Assembly: GCA_917880885.1 (NCBI GenBank)
Contig: OU862920.1
Location: 2,790,001-2,854,000, forward strand
Origin: Limnephilus marmoratus
Taxonomy: Eukaryota > Arthropoda > Insecta > Trichoptera > Limnephilidae
DNA length: 64,000 nucleotides
Reading direction: 5' to 3'
Position numbers and translations under genes: made by a program. This document shows, in pieces, positions 1-9,640 of this stretch; position 1 is the stretch's first letter, and every line of letters starts with the position of its first letter. The notes under the pieces were generated by a model. The model had not been told where the DNA came from, did no database searches, and saw only the letters and a list, made by a program, of their open reading frames with translations.

Positions 1-965
1 GATGGTGTCTGATGATTCCCGCTTACCGCTAATTTTATGGTAAAAAAAAAATATAATTTTTTCTAACCGTTTTACGTAAAATATTTTTATTTTTTTATTC
101 GTTGGCTCCAAAAGAAATATAGTATCTAATAATAGGTGCCGTTTTTATAAATCTAAAAAAAAAAACTTTTATCCGTGGGTGTCTGTCTAAAAAAAATAAA
201 CATAAAAATATATATATACATATACATGAAAATATGCTCGTTTCCATGTGAGTTGTCTATGCGTTGCTAAACCATTTACGCGATTGCGATGAAACTTTGC
301 GGGTTTGATGTACGCATTCCCGCGATGAGAGTGGAGAGGATGGGGTAAACGGGAGAGGGAAAGGACAAGCAGGGAGACACGATTTCTTCATTAAGTGGCA
401 TTGCAACGTATGCCGGGAACTTGCTAGTACAATAAAGAAAAGAGAAAGAATAAAGTAGAAACAGTTTTCAAATTGAAAATGGCATTAAAATAAACTCAAA
501 AAAAAGATCGAGGTGCTCCCCTGGTTTACTCGGCGGGCATCCACGTGTTGTAGAAAATCATATGTAAGTTCTGAAGAGTAATTACAATATCAAAGGATGC
601 TGCACGGAAAACATTTTACAAAATATACACACCTTCATCAAGTCTTTATGAAACGGCAGACATTTATTTATTTTTGTTAAAAGTAACAGAGCTTTTGATA
701 AAGTAACATTTTGCAGAACAGAATAATTCACTCCTGATGTAATAAAACACCGTGCAAAATGAATTACACTTTGAAATTGTGAATATATCTTTGACAATAA
801 TTATTTAACCCCTAAGGCCTCGGGCGTATTCTGTCGAAAGGTCGCTTTAAAATAAAATCCAAATAAATGGAATATTTCTGAATGTCTCTAAAAACTACTG
901 TTTTTGAAAGAAGATGATAGGTACCTATATGCTTTTAGATTTTATTTTTGAAGGTAAACAAATCA
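1..965. other. Intergenic AT-rich DNA with repeat fragments, no gene seen
   Basis: No credible coding region. Positions 20-110 resemble 11940-12030. Positions 240-330 resemble the unit at 22200-22420. The segment about 590-960 shares pieces with 27690-28090, partly inverted. It is dispersed repeat material of unknown class. Confidence 0.5.
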
Positions 966-967
966 TT

Positions 968-1545
968 GAAGAAGAAAATAACATTTATAATCTAAACGAA
1001 AATGTGAAAGAGAACAAGACACAGAAAAATAGAAAAAGATAATGATCGCAACTGGGACTCGAACCCAGACCTCTCGTCTAACCGTGACGTGCGCGTTAAC
1101 TAATTTCGTCATTGCCAACTTCTATCAAACCGTCATAATTGTCAATCTAATATTTCAAATTTTAGAATTAACAATATTATCTTCAACTTATTATTATTCC
1201 GTATTTCGGGCAACTACCCTTTTTATTGGAAGCAATCATTCTAGGAATTGGTTTGTAACCTGGATAGCGCCTCGGATATGTACATATATATCGGAATTTA
1301 TTCATTTGGCACTATTGACTTTTTATAAAAGTCTAAATACATATTCTCTTTTTTATGAGAAAAACTCTCTTTGTATAACTTTTGAAGGTTATTCCCATCA
1401 AAGTAATATATAAACGCTCACGTCCCAGTTTGCGAAAGGTCTGGGTTCGAGTCCCAGTTGCGACAATTATCTTTTTCTGTTTTTCTGTGTCTTGTTCTCT
1501 TTCATATTTTCGTTTAGCTTATTATTATTATCTTCTACTTCAATG
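968..1545. repeat. Head-to-head pair of tRNA-derived SINE arms
   Basis: The arms at 968-1120 and about 1415-1545 are near-perfect reverse complements. Each carries a T-arm/B box (GGTTCGAGTCC) and the tail CTTGTTCTCTTTCATATTTT. About 300 bp of AT-rich DNA separates them. The ends read CATTGAAG on both strands. Further copies of the tail lie at 5562-5645 and 50598-50690. The 123-codon open frame inside is not a gene. Confidence 0.75.
1046..1119 (-). tRNA. tRNA-like SINE head (pseudo-tRNA)
   Basis: Read on the minus strand it has an A-box-like segment, an anticodon-arm-like CGTC/GACG hairpin and a perfect T arm (CTGGG TTCGAGT CCCAG). The acceptor stem is only partly paired and position 33 is not U, so this is a SINE promoter region and not a working tRNA. 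Confidence 0.5.
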
Positions 1546-1884
1546 AAACCATTTACGTTCTATATATTGTTTTGAGATCAACATACAACATTATTCCACA
1601 AAACTGTTTCAACGGCTAAAAAGCAGGTTTAATAATATTTTTTCTGGACAAATTCTACTTTCCTGCATTCTTCAGCTCCTTGACTTTGAAGACTTTCTAG
1701 TTGAAGCCACAAGACGTTCGTTTTCTCCATTTATTCCCATAAATTAAAACATGCGCCGTGATTTTGATAAATGGCATTATACAACATTTTTCTACGAAAC
1801 AAACTTTAAAAGGCTGCCATAGGCATAAAAAAAATTTCATTATCATAATAATTCCTACCTTAAAAGATGCGTATTAATATGACC
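1546..1884. other. AT-rich spacer, no gene seen
   Basis: No coding signal. One ATACAACATTATTCCA at about 1580 matches the junction of the 46-bp minisatellite unit that starts at 1885, so the array may have extended this far. Confidence 0.5.
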
Positions 1885-2444
1885 AACATTATTCCATCAA
1901 TAGCTCAATATTGATAGTTTTGTTAGATACAACATTATTCCATCAATAGCTCAATATTGATAGTTTTGTTGGATACAACGTTATTCCATCAATAGCTCAA
2001 TATTGATAGTTTGTTGGATACAACATTATTCCATCAATAGCTCAATATTGATAGTTTTGTTGGATACAACGTTATTCCATCAATAGCTCAATATTGATAG
2101 TTTTGTTGGATACAACGTTATTCCATCAATAGCTCAATATTGATAGTTTTGTTGGATACAACGTTATTCCATCAATAGCTCAATATTGATAGTTTGTTGG
2201 ATACAACATTATTCCATCAATAGCTCAATATTGATAGTTTTGTTGGATACAACGTTATTCCATCAATAGCTCAATATTGATAGTTTTGTTGGATACAACG
2301 TTATTCCATCAATAGCTCAATATTGATAGTTTTGTTGGATACAACGTTATTCCATCAATAGCTCAATATTGATAGTTTGTTGGATACAACATTATTCCAT
2401 CAATAGCTCAATATTGATAGTTTTGTTGGATACAACATTATTCC
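1885..2444. repeat. 46-bp minisatellite, 12 copies with a four-unit higher-order pattern
   Basis: Twelve near-identical units, each with the hairpin ATCAATA-GCTCAA-TATTGAT. Units 3, 7 and 11 are one T shorter and are followed by ACATT where most have ACGTT. Units 4-7 and 8-11 are therefore two copies of a roughly 183-bp higher-order repeat. Confidence 0.95.
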
Positions 2445-2464
2445 GGGCAGGGCTCAATTAGGTA

Positions 2465-3144
2465 TAGTCTGTCAATTAAGAATAGAAAATATTAAAAATG
2501 GAACTCCAAAATTTGTAGGCTGGCAACACCAATTTAACTGTCGAATATTATTTTAAAGCGAAAAGACACTGAATACGTAGGAAACTGTAAATCAAATTTT
2601 AAAATCTTTTGTTCTTAAAGAAAAAACATTAAAAGCGAAGAAGCACTGTTGTGATACCTACTTAATGACATAAATTTGATTAAATGTAAATATATGTATA
2701 ATATATATGTACCACTTTTGCAATGTATTGGTTTTTACACTGTTTTCGCAAATAAATAAATATATTGTGTTTTACAACGTGATTTGCTATCATTTAATTT
2801 AACTTAACATTGAATTTAACAGTAGGTAGAAAGGAATAATCGCTAATGGTGAGTTTAGTTACACCACTTTTAGATCTGAACGAGTTAAGCATATTCAGAC
2901 CTAAAATTAGAAACATGATCTAAATCCAACATGATCTAAAAGCAACGCTAGATACTTAAGCTAGTAAGCAATTTCTAAACTGTGTTTTATATGGTTATCG
3001 TTCATTATGTTAACACAAAATTGCAAAGGTATGATATAGTTATTTGAAATTCTAATTTAGGGTATCTATATTTCAATGAAAAAGTATTGCCATTTTAACT
3101 ACAGTGGCACCCTCCTATATTTTCTACTCTTATTGGACAAACTG
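2465..3144 (+). mobile_element. Tc1/mariner-type MITE, copy 1 (680 bp)
   Basis: Flanked by TA at 2463-2464 and 3145-3146. Terminal repeats approximate CAGTCTGTCAAATAAGAGTA. Same orientation as the copy at 13888, opposite to 22639. Contains no transposase. Confidence 0.8.
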
Positions 3145-3146
3145 TA

Positions 3147-4070
3147 GGTAAGGATTTAAGTACCTACTCACAATTTTTTTGATTAGATGGGAAAATTTCG
3201 GTTTTACCACATTATATCCTTTTTTTGACCAACAGCTATATTTACAAACAAATATTCCAGAGAGAAGGATATAAGACATTTATAAGAAATTTATGTTGAC
3301 AACAGCATATAAACTTTTAAACGGTAACATCTGTATTCCCGATATAATACAAAAATTTGAGTTTTATGTCCCCGACAACTTCAAAAGAGCGCGCAGACAG
3401 AACTTTTGTTGTTCCGAGATGCAGAACTAACATACCATTAGTACCTAATGCCGCTCGGAAAAATGATTCTGTTACTAAATTACCTGTCCCCTGATATATA
3501 TATATATATTTCAACTAAATATTCATCAATTCAAAAACGCTATTATTACTTAATAAAATAAAATGTATGTTTATTATTGGTTATATAACTGTCAATGTGC
3601 ATTTGAAATAATAAAAATAAAAATAACTTTTTCTTAAAAATCTTTCAACAACCCTTTAAAAACTGTAGTTCTAATTAATGTAACTTGTCTAATGGTAGAC
3701 ACTGTTGTCAGCTGATTTAACCCGCCTCAGCTAAGTGCAAATAACGCTTTTAGCTACTCGCCCACAGGCTGGTTGTTTAGAAGGTGTTTCCCACTTTGAA
3801 ACAGAACCAAATCGTGGATATAGGGACGGGTTGTTTCACAGAATTTCAAATGAACAATGTTTTTAAATGGTCATTCGGTGTCATTTTGTTTTTCAGTTTA
3901 AAGGTCAACGTTAAATGCCGATTCAATGTCCGTTTCGGCTTTTGAACAAATAGGGATCAAGCAGAAGAGGACAACTTTCACCTTGAAGCTTGTCAGCTTA
4001 TTACAATTTAATAGAAATCTAAACCTCACCTAGAATCGACGTTTAACTGGGACTTTTCAAATAAAAAAAA
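3147..4070. other. Intergenic AT-rich stretch, nothing recognised
   Basis: No coding frame above background, no clear repeat partner in the window. Confidence 0.4.
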
Positions 4071-4071
4071 T

Positions 4072-5008
4072 CATGTGTGCAGTCACAGGCGGTAGAAGTG
4101 AAACCTTCAGATAAGTAAACTTCCAGATAATGAGACGAATGCAGAGTTATTAGGAGTAGGATAATTGTAAGTTTAAAGCATAGGCTACAAAGCACTGCAT
4201 TGGAGGGGCCACTTTCCCAACGGCGTTATAAGGAAACATATGGTTTCCTCCTTCACCGCACACGTCAAGACTCTACTTTTTTTTTGAACGAAGCTACATT
4301 TATTTGAACGACTCTAGACCCTCCATTGTCCATGCATACGGGGTTAGTAAGCAGTATGCAAGTACTTACATTAACATTATACAAAAGATAAATAGAAGTA
4401 GCAGCCCGTGGAATAATTCTTCTGAAATAGGTAACATCAAAAAGAGAAAATAGTGTTAGTAAAAGAAAAAGAAAAATAAAAATAACGGCTATGACCAGTC
4501 GAAGAAACCTTCTGTAAATAAAATAAGTAATGAAAAAAAAACAGTTATATGATTATGTTATAATGTAAGTAATTACTATGATAGCGGAAAGAAAATAAAA
4601 TATATAAAAAGAAAAGCCAGAGAAAGTATTTCATAGACCACCGGGCAGTCCCAATGAGAATGCGTATAGCTATCAGCCCAATCGCAGACGATGCTCGAAG
4701 AGGATCACTGATTTTTTTCAGTTTCAGTGCCGACAACCCGGGCGTTTATTTTATTTTCATTTATGTACATAGATTTTTTTAGCCACCTCACTAGAGAAAA
4801 TCTGTTCCAAGGCGGGTAAATACCATTTGATAATTATTACACAAGATATGTATCAAAGTAGACATACATATAAAAAGATAAAAAGCATTACTTTATATAA
4901 TACTCTCGCGAGTAAAATCCTATAGATGTATGAATTTGTCTCTTTTTAGTGTCATTCGTTTCCGTATCATCTAATTTCAAATCACAACGGTGCTAAAGAA
5001 GTTTTCTC
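4072..5008 (-). mobile_element. Helentron-like non-autonomous element, interrupted copy
   Basis: The hairpin end (GTAGAAGTGAAAC with TGTGCAG) is at about 4072-4160. The other end (CACAACGGTGCTAAAGAAG) is at about 4915-5008. The two halves are split by foreign DNA that includes a LINE 3' end at 4718-4890. Confidence 0.6.
4718..4890 (-). mobile_element. LINE 3'-end fragment inserted in a Helentron-like copy
   Basis: Reverse complement of the 3' end at 46130-46340. Shared landmarks are CGGGTTGTCGGCACTGAAAC and a CCGCCTTGG...TAGTGAGG block. The 4260-4718 segment has no assignable origin. Confidence 0.6.
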
Positions 5009-5029
5009 TTAAGACGCCGCGAATTTCTG

Positions 5030-5460
5030 CAGATTTCTTGCGAACATCCCTAAAACATTTGAAGTTTTTAAGCTCTTAAAAAAATATATGTTATTTTTTA
5101 AGATAATATCTAGATATTCGTCGCGCCGAAAAGCAAATTATATAAAATTCCCTCGATAGAAAAAAATCGCAACGTATGCTCCAAAAATTATTATAAACAC
5201 GTTTGTTTCAGTTATTTTACAAGTTATATCTATGAAAAAATTCGCATTCTTTCTTTAAATGCTGTTGAAGACAACCAACGAGATTTTTGCTTTATTTTAA
5301 ACGAGTCGTGTTTTATTAAACATTTTCTCAATTTTTGCATCGTTTTGTCGCTTCAAATACAGTCGCGCTCCTCTAACGTTCGTAATTTCATGTATCTCCG
5401 TCTTCTTCTTTTTGTGCGCGGTTGCGGGGCCTTAAACATGGCGCAAGATGGCTATTTGAT
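5030..5460 (-). repeat. Dispersed repeat (family Z), copy 1
   Basis: Matches the reverse complement of 47330-47950 over several blocks, including AACGAGTCGTGTTTTATTAA and a CTAGATATT block. A short piece recurs at 8990-9080. Class unknown; no coding potential seen. Confidence 0.6.
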
Positions 5461-5561
5461 GACAAAGTTACTTTCAATTTCGATAAAACAATTTGCCCTT
5501 AGTATAATTTCAGAAATGTCCGAACGATTAAAAAATTACATCATTACATGAAGAAGAAGAC

Positions 5562-5645
5562 AACAATAATGATCTAAACGAAAATATGAAAGAGAACAAG
5601 ACACAGAAAAACAGAAAAAGACAATTGCGGCAACTGGGACTTAAC
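5562..5645 (-). repeat. tRNA-SINE tail fragment
   Basis: Contains the same AAAGAGAACAAGACACAGAA tail as the arms at 968-1545, with a decayed T-arm sequence at the right edge. Confidence 0.6.
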
Positions 5646-5664
5646 TGCCATACACATCACTCAC

Positions 5665-5671
5665 TGTATTA

Positions 5672-5711
<40 letters not shown>

Positions 5712-5745
5712 GATACGAGGATGTATATATATATATATATATAGG
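5665..5745. repeat. (TA)n microsatellite
   Basis: Two TA runs, about 5672-5706 and 5724-5742, split by ATGTACGATACGAGGATG. Confidence 0.9.
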
Positions 5746-5769
5746 AGGATATAAATATACATATATAGA

Positions 5770-6560
5770 GAGAGATTATGTAAACTTAAATGCACCAGTA
5801 GATTAGTCAGACATCTACAAAAAACTGAAATTTTAGTTGAGTTTGCAATTTTTTATTTTTTTATTTGATTCACCTGATTTATACATGTGTGTTACATATT
5901 TGACTAATGTGGGCCTCACTGGGTGCTTTACCCGTGCTGAGGACCCCATTTTACAGTTTGATATGATTTTTTTTTTTTTTAATTTAAGATACATATAAAA
6001 TAAAAACTAAAGAAAAAAGAAACTCAATAATAACATATGAGAATTAAAAGAAAGTAAAATAGAGCAAAATAAAATGGAGTAAAATAACACTAAAATAAAA
6101 CAAATTATAAGTAAAAGTGAACATTCTATCTGGTACAATAATCGGGTTACTCATACACACCACCAAATCAATTATAATGCACAAAAACTTGTAGTGAATT
6201 AAATTAAATGTTGATGTTTTCTGGGTCACTAGAAGAATATTTCAAAAAGTCATGCTAATGTACCGGATCGTTGTGCCGCCCGGTATTATTTTACAGCATT
6301 TATAATAAGTAAAACACAGACACTTGTAAATAATATTGGTGAGTATTCGAATATTGCTTTCCTCAATATCTCAAAGCTTAGTATTTTGAGATGTCCGCCT
6401 AATCAACTGGACGATCAATATCTAGCTTGTATCATGATCAGTTTTTTTTTATCCATACAATTAATACTTTTATTATCGTTGTATCATGCAGTAAATATTA
6501 AATTATTTAATAGCCCATCGGGCATCGGGTCGTTACTTTAAATAAATATTTTTTTTTAAA
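5770..6560. other. Intergenic AT-rich stretch, no gene seen
   Basis: Contains a non-repetitive GTGGGCCTCACTGGGTGCTT segment near 5910 that could be the end of a retroelement. No coding signal is supported. Confidence 0.4.
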
Positions 6561-6561
6561 A

Positions 6562-6868
6562 CATGTGTGCAGTTCACACGAGGTAGAAGTGAAAGCTTCA
6601 GAAAACTAAACTTCTAGAGAATGAGACAAATGCAAAGTATCAGGAGTAGGATAATTGTAGGCTTTATTATTATAATATTGTTACCAAGTTTAAAAAATAT
6701 TTTACATTTTATTCTACGAAGCACCGTACAAAAAAGACACCGATTAGTCTATCTCATACTCTCGCAGATGAAATCTTACAGATGTATGTGTTTGTCTCTT
6801 TTTAGTCTCGTTTACGTTTCATCGAGTTTCAAATTACAACGGTACTAAAGAAGTTTTCACTTAAAAAA
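6562..6868 (-). mobile_element. Helentron-like non-autonomous element (family 1)
   Basis: Starts with the GTGTGCAGTTCACAC hairpin and AGGTAGAAGTGAAAGCTTC. Ends ACAACGGTACTAAAGAAG followed by TTTTCACTT. Contains the family-typical GATGTATGTGTTTGTCTCTT block. The 75-codon frame here is chance. Confidence 0.7.
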
Positions 6869-6869
6869 T

Positions 6870-7104
6870 TTCAAGTGTAAAGTTCACACGCGTTAGAAGT
6901 GAAAGCTTCAGAAAACCAAAGTGGACAACAGTGGGGAGGCTACGAAGCACCGCCACAAAAAGGAAACTGATTATACAATCTCATTCTCCCGCTGCCTAAA
7001 TCCTATAGATGTATGTGTTTTCCTCTTTTCAGTGTCGCTTTTTAGTTTCATCGAATTATAAATCCCAATGATGCTGAAGAAGTTTTCACCTCAAAAATAA
7101 AATA
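6870..7104 (-). mobile_element. Helentron-like non-autonomous element (family 1), tandem neighbour
   Basis: A second copy in the same orientation directly abutting the previous one. Begins GTTCACACGCGTTAGAAGTG and ends GCTGAAGAAGTTTTCACC. Confidence 0.7.
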
Positions 7105-7393
7105 ATTATTAACAATTTTTTTCGAGTAAATCGAGTTTCCGGAAAAACGATCCTTTTTGAATTGAAGGAAAATGTTATTTTTTTCTGAAAAACACAATTG
7201 TTTTAACCGCCGACCATTACGAATAATATAGATGTTGACCTACCGGGCAGAAATTCAATTAACTTTCACGCGCGTATTCAGGCAAGTGACGGCTCGTGCC
7301 TCGACATGTCGTCATAAAGCAATTATAATTATTATCCCTTGCTCGTGCCACCACTGTAAATAGTGCATACAGTGTGCAGCAGAACAGCAGAAC

Positions 7394-8175
7394 TAGGGAT
7401 GCAACGATATATCGGAAAACCTATAAATATCGATACATCGACCACTAAAAATATCGATATTTATGGATATTGACGATACGCCCATATCGATATATCAATA
7501 TCGACAAACACAAAACATCGTATCGAAAAACCCGCCCTAATTAAAATGACCACAAAATCGGGTTAAAGAAAAAACTGGCGGTGACGACGAGCTAACCTTA
7601 TATCTTTCTGCTCACTATAAATACTCTAAAAGTAAACATTGTTGAAACATGGCAATAGATGCAAGGTGTATATCCCAGTCTTTTGAAAGTGGCAATGAGT
7701 CATCTGCGAATTGTGGCAACAAGTGTTCCTTCTGAACGTCTTTTTTCAAAGGCAGGAGCCACTATAATTATTCAAAGCAGAAACCGGCTACAAGGAACTA
7801 GACTGTCAAGGGTACTATTTTTAAGATCGATTGCTGATACAAAATACTGACATAATTTTTTTAAATGAATTTATAACAAAAAAAAAACCACTCTTTATAT
7901 ACCTATCTAAGTATTGTGATTATTCAAATAGGTAAGAATGAAAAAAATATATACATAATCGATAAACGTTTGATATAACTACAACTACATTGGATTTCTA
8001 TGAGCTTTTAAAAAAAGAAGAAATATTGGTTTATCGGCCTACTAGACCGATGTATCTATATATCGGCCTGCTATACCGATGTATCGATATATCGGCCTGC
8101 TAGACCGATATATTGATATATAAGAATCGACTTACTTCGATATATATCGATATTTTTAAAAACCTTACATCCCTA
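7394..8175 (+). mobile_element. Deleted hAT transposon with perfect 8-bp target duplication
   Basis: Ends TAGGGATGCAACG...TTACATCCCTA, flanked by identical AGCAGAAC at 7386-7393 and 8176-8183. Both subterminal regions are crowded with TATCGATA and related motifs, probably transposase sites. It retains only the end of a transposase (7659-7850), so it is a non-autonomous 782-bp derivative. Confidence 0.93.
7659..7850 (+). pseudogene. hAT transposase C-terminal dimerisation relic
   Basis: Reads YPSLLKVAMSHLRIVATS followed by VPSERLFSKAG and RNRL, then LSRVLFLRS. This is the hAT C-terminal dimerisation motif of ZBED/hAT transposases. The upstream DDE domain and zinc finger are missing, so it cannot transpose alone. 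Enclosed in the 7394-8175 element. Confidence 0.85.
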
Positions 8176-8278
8176 AGCAGAACCCCCGCAGTGGGATATT
8201 TAAGCGCCGAATCAAACCAACGTGCGCGCTTGCCAATGCAAGCCGACCCCGGCCCCGGCAGGTATTAGTAACAAGTAA

Positions 8279-8453
8279 GGGAACGTACCCAAACTACGTG
8301 ACCAACTTTTTGCAATTTTTAACCCCCCCCCCCCCCCCCCCCCCCGGTGACCAAAATCCTAAGGAACCCGCCGCTCATTTGTATGGAGCGTGACCTTTTG
8401 AAGACCCCCCCCCCCCCCCCCCCAAAAGTGTCACGTAGTATGGGTACGTTCCC
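8279..8453. mobile_element. PIF/Harbinger-like MITE with poly-C runs, copy 1
   Basis: TAA duplications at 8276-8278 and 8454-8456. The inverted ends share GGGAACGTACCCA and ACTACGTGAC. Internal C runs of about 20-25 at 8323-8345 and 8405-8423. The second copy is at 57806-57951. Confidence 0.8.
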
Positions 8454-8597
8454 TAAGGTCAAACTTGGTCCTATTACGTTAATGGAAAACATTTGTTCAT
8501 TTCCTGCCCTTTCAATGCAAATATAACATACCTGTTATTTAAATTAATCCTTTGAAAATTGATGAAAATTGACGAATATTGTCAATCGCTGTTTATC

Positions 8598-8945
8598 GCT
8601 TTACAATTTGGGAGGCGGGAATGGGTACCACCGCCCCGGAAACCTTTATTGGATAACTAACACTTCTGCCATAGGTCATCCCAAGTGGTTCGCTATGTTT
8701 GGTGATTTAGCAGGGGTGCCCGGGTTCATGGGGTGAGGTTTGTCTAGGTCTTGGAGGCGGATGACCAGGACACACTGAGCACCAGATTTCTAGCCACCCT
8801 TTAAACCCTCTTCGTTCCCAGAACTCTCCCCTCCTTCCTTTCCTTTAAAAAACCCTCTACACAGCATCCCCAAAGATGACATAGGCCCTGAGGGAAATTA
8901 TTTTCCTTAGGGCCTCCTGTGTGGAGCTCATGTAAAAAAAAAACA
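8598..8945 (-). repeat. CTCCACACAG-family dispersed repeat
   Basis: Minus-strand landmarks in order: GAGCTCCACACAGGAGGCCC, a GGGAAAT/ATTTCCC dyad, CTGTGTGGAG-like arm, GGTTATCCAATAAAG and CGGGGCGGTGGTACCCATTC. Other copies lie at 17905, 18748, 19440, 38938, 40690 and 60877. Class unknown. Confidence 0.8.
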
Positions 8946-9099
8946 CACTCAATCGATGGTTTAATAAATTGCTTTAACCCTTATGCTGCGGCATTCCGAA
9001 TTTTTACCATTTTTCTCTTGAACACTTAAAGTTTCTAAAAAATGTATGTTATTTTTGAAGATAATATATATTATATACACACATTATTGATTATATATA

Positions 9100-9640
9100 T
9101 CAGTGATGCAATGGAAGTGTCTTAACGGAAGCAGAAGCGTAAACAGATTTAAAAAGTAAATCTTAGCGAAGTGGAAGCAGAAGCGGAACCGGAAGCAGAA
9201 GTGTTAATACTATGAAGATAAAGCAGAATTTTTTTTTAGATTTGTTTAATTAAATTTGTATTTTGTACTTTTATTACTCAAAATTAAACAGAGGTAAATT
9301 ATATTTAATAAAAAGTAATTTGGCTGCTTTTACACCTTTGGGTAGTCTCTTCTCTCTCTTGTACTCCAGGAGGTGTGACTGTATCTCTAAAAATAAATTG
9401 TCACCATCGTAAGTTGTAGAAGAGTTCTCCTCCTGGTCTTCATTTACACTTAACATCGATTCCAAAATTTGTAATGATGATGATGATTTTGAAGTAGAAG
9501 GCTGCACTTCGATATCTTCAATCGCAAATTATTCTTCGTTTAGAGTTCTGTTATAAAGATTGCGGAACCAGAAACGGAAACGGAAGTGAAAAAACTTCTG
9601 AAGCGGAAGCAGAGTTCTGTTGGAACACTAATATGTATAT
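9100..9640 (-). mobile_element. hAT-like relic with GGAAGC subterminal repeats
   Basis: Both ends carry multiple GCAGAAGCGGAA/GAAACGGAAGTG repeats around a transposase-like fragment (9274-9507). End sequences CAGTGATGCAA and (reverse) TAGTGTTCCAA are weakly inverted. Target duplication is not clear. Confidence 0.5.
9274..9507 (-). pseudogene. Probable hAT transposase fragment
   Basis: A 77-codon minus frame: a Ser-rich start, an acidic stretch, then FLEIQSHLLEYKREKRLPKG and a lysine-rich end. It resembles the segment of hAT/ZBED proteins just before the dimerisation domain, but no catalytic motif is present. Its location between purine-rich subterminal repeats supports a transposon origin. 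Confidence 0.4.

Noticed and set aside
1042..1413. 123-codon plus-strand frame
   Set aside because: Starts inside the antisense of a tRNA-like SINE head and runs through AT-rich filler; no domain.
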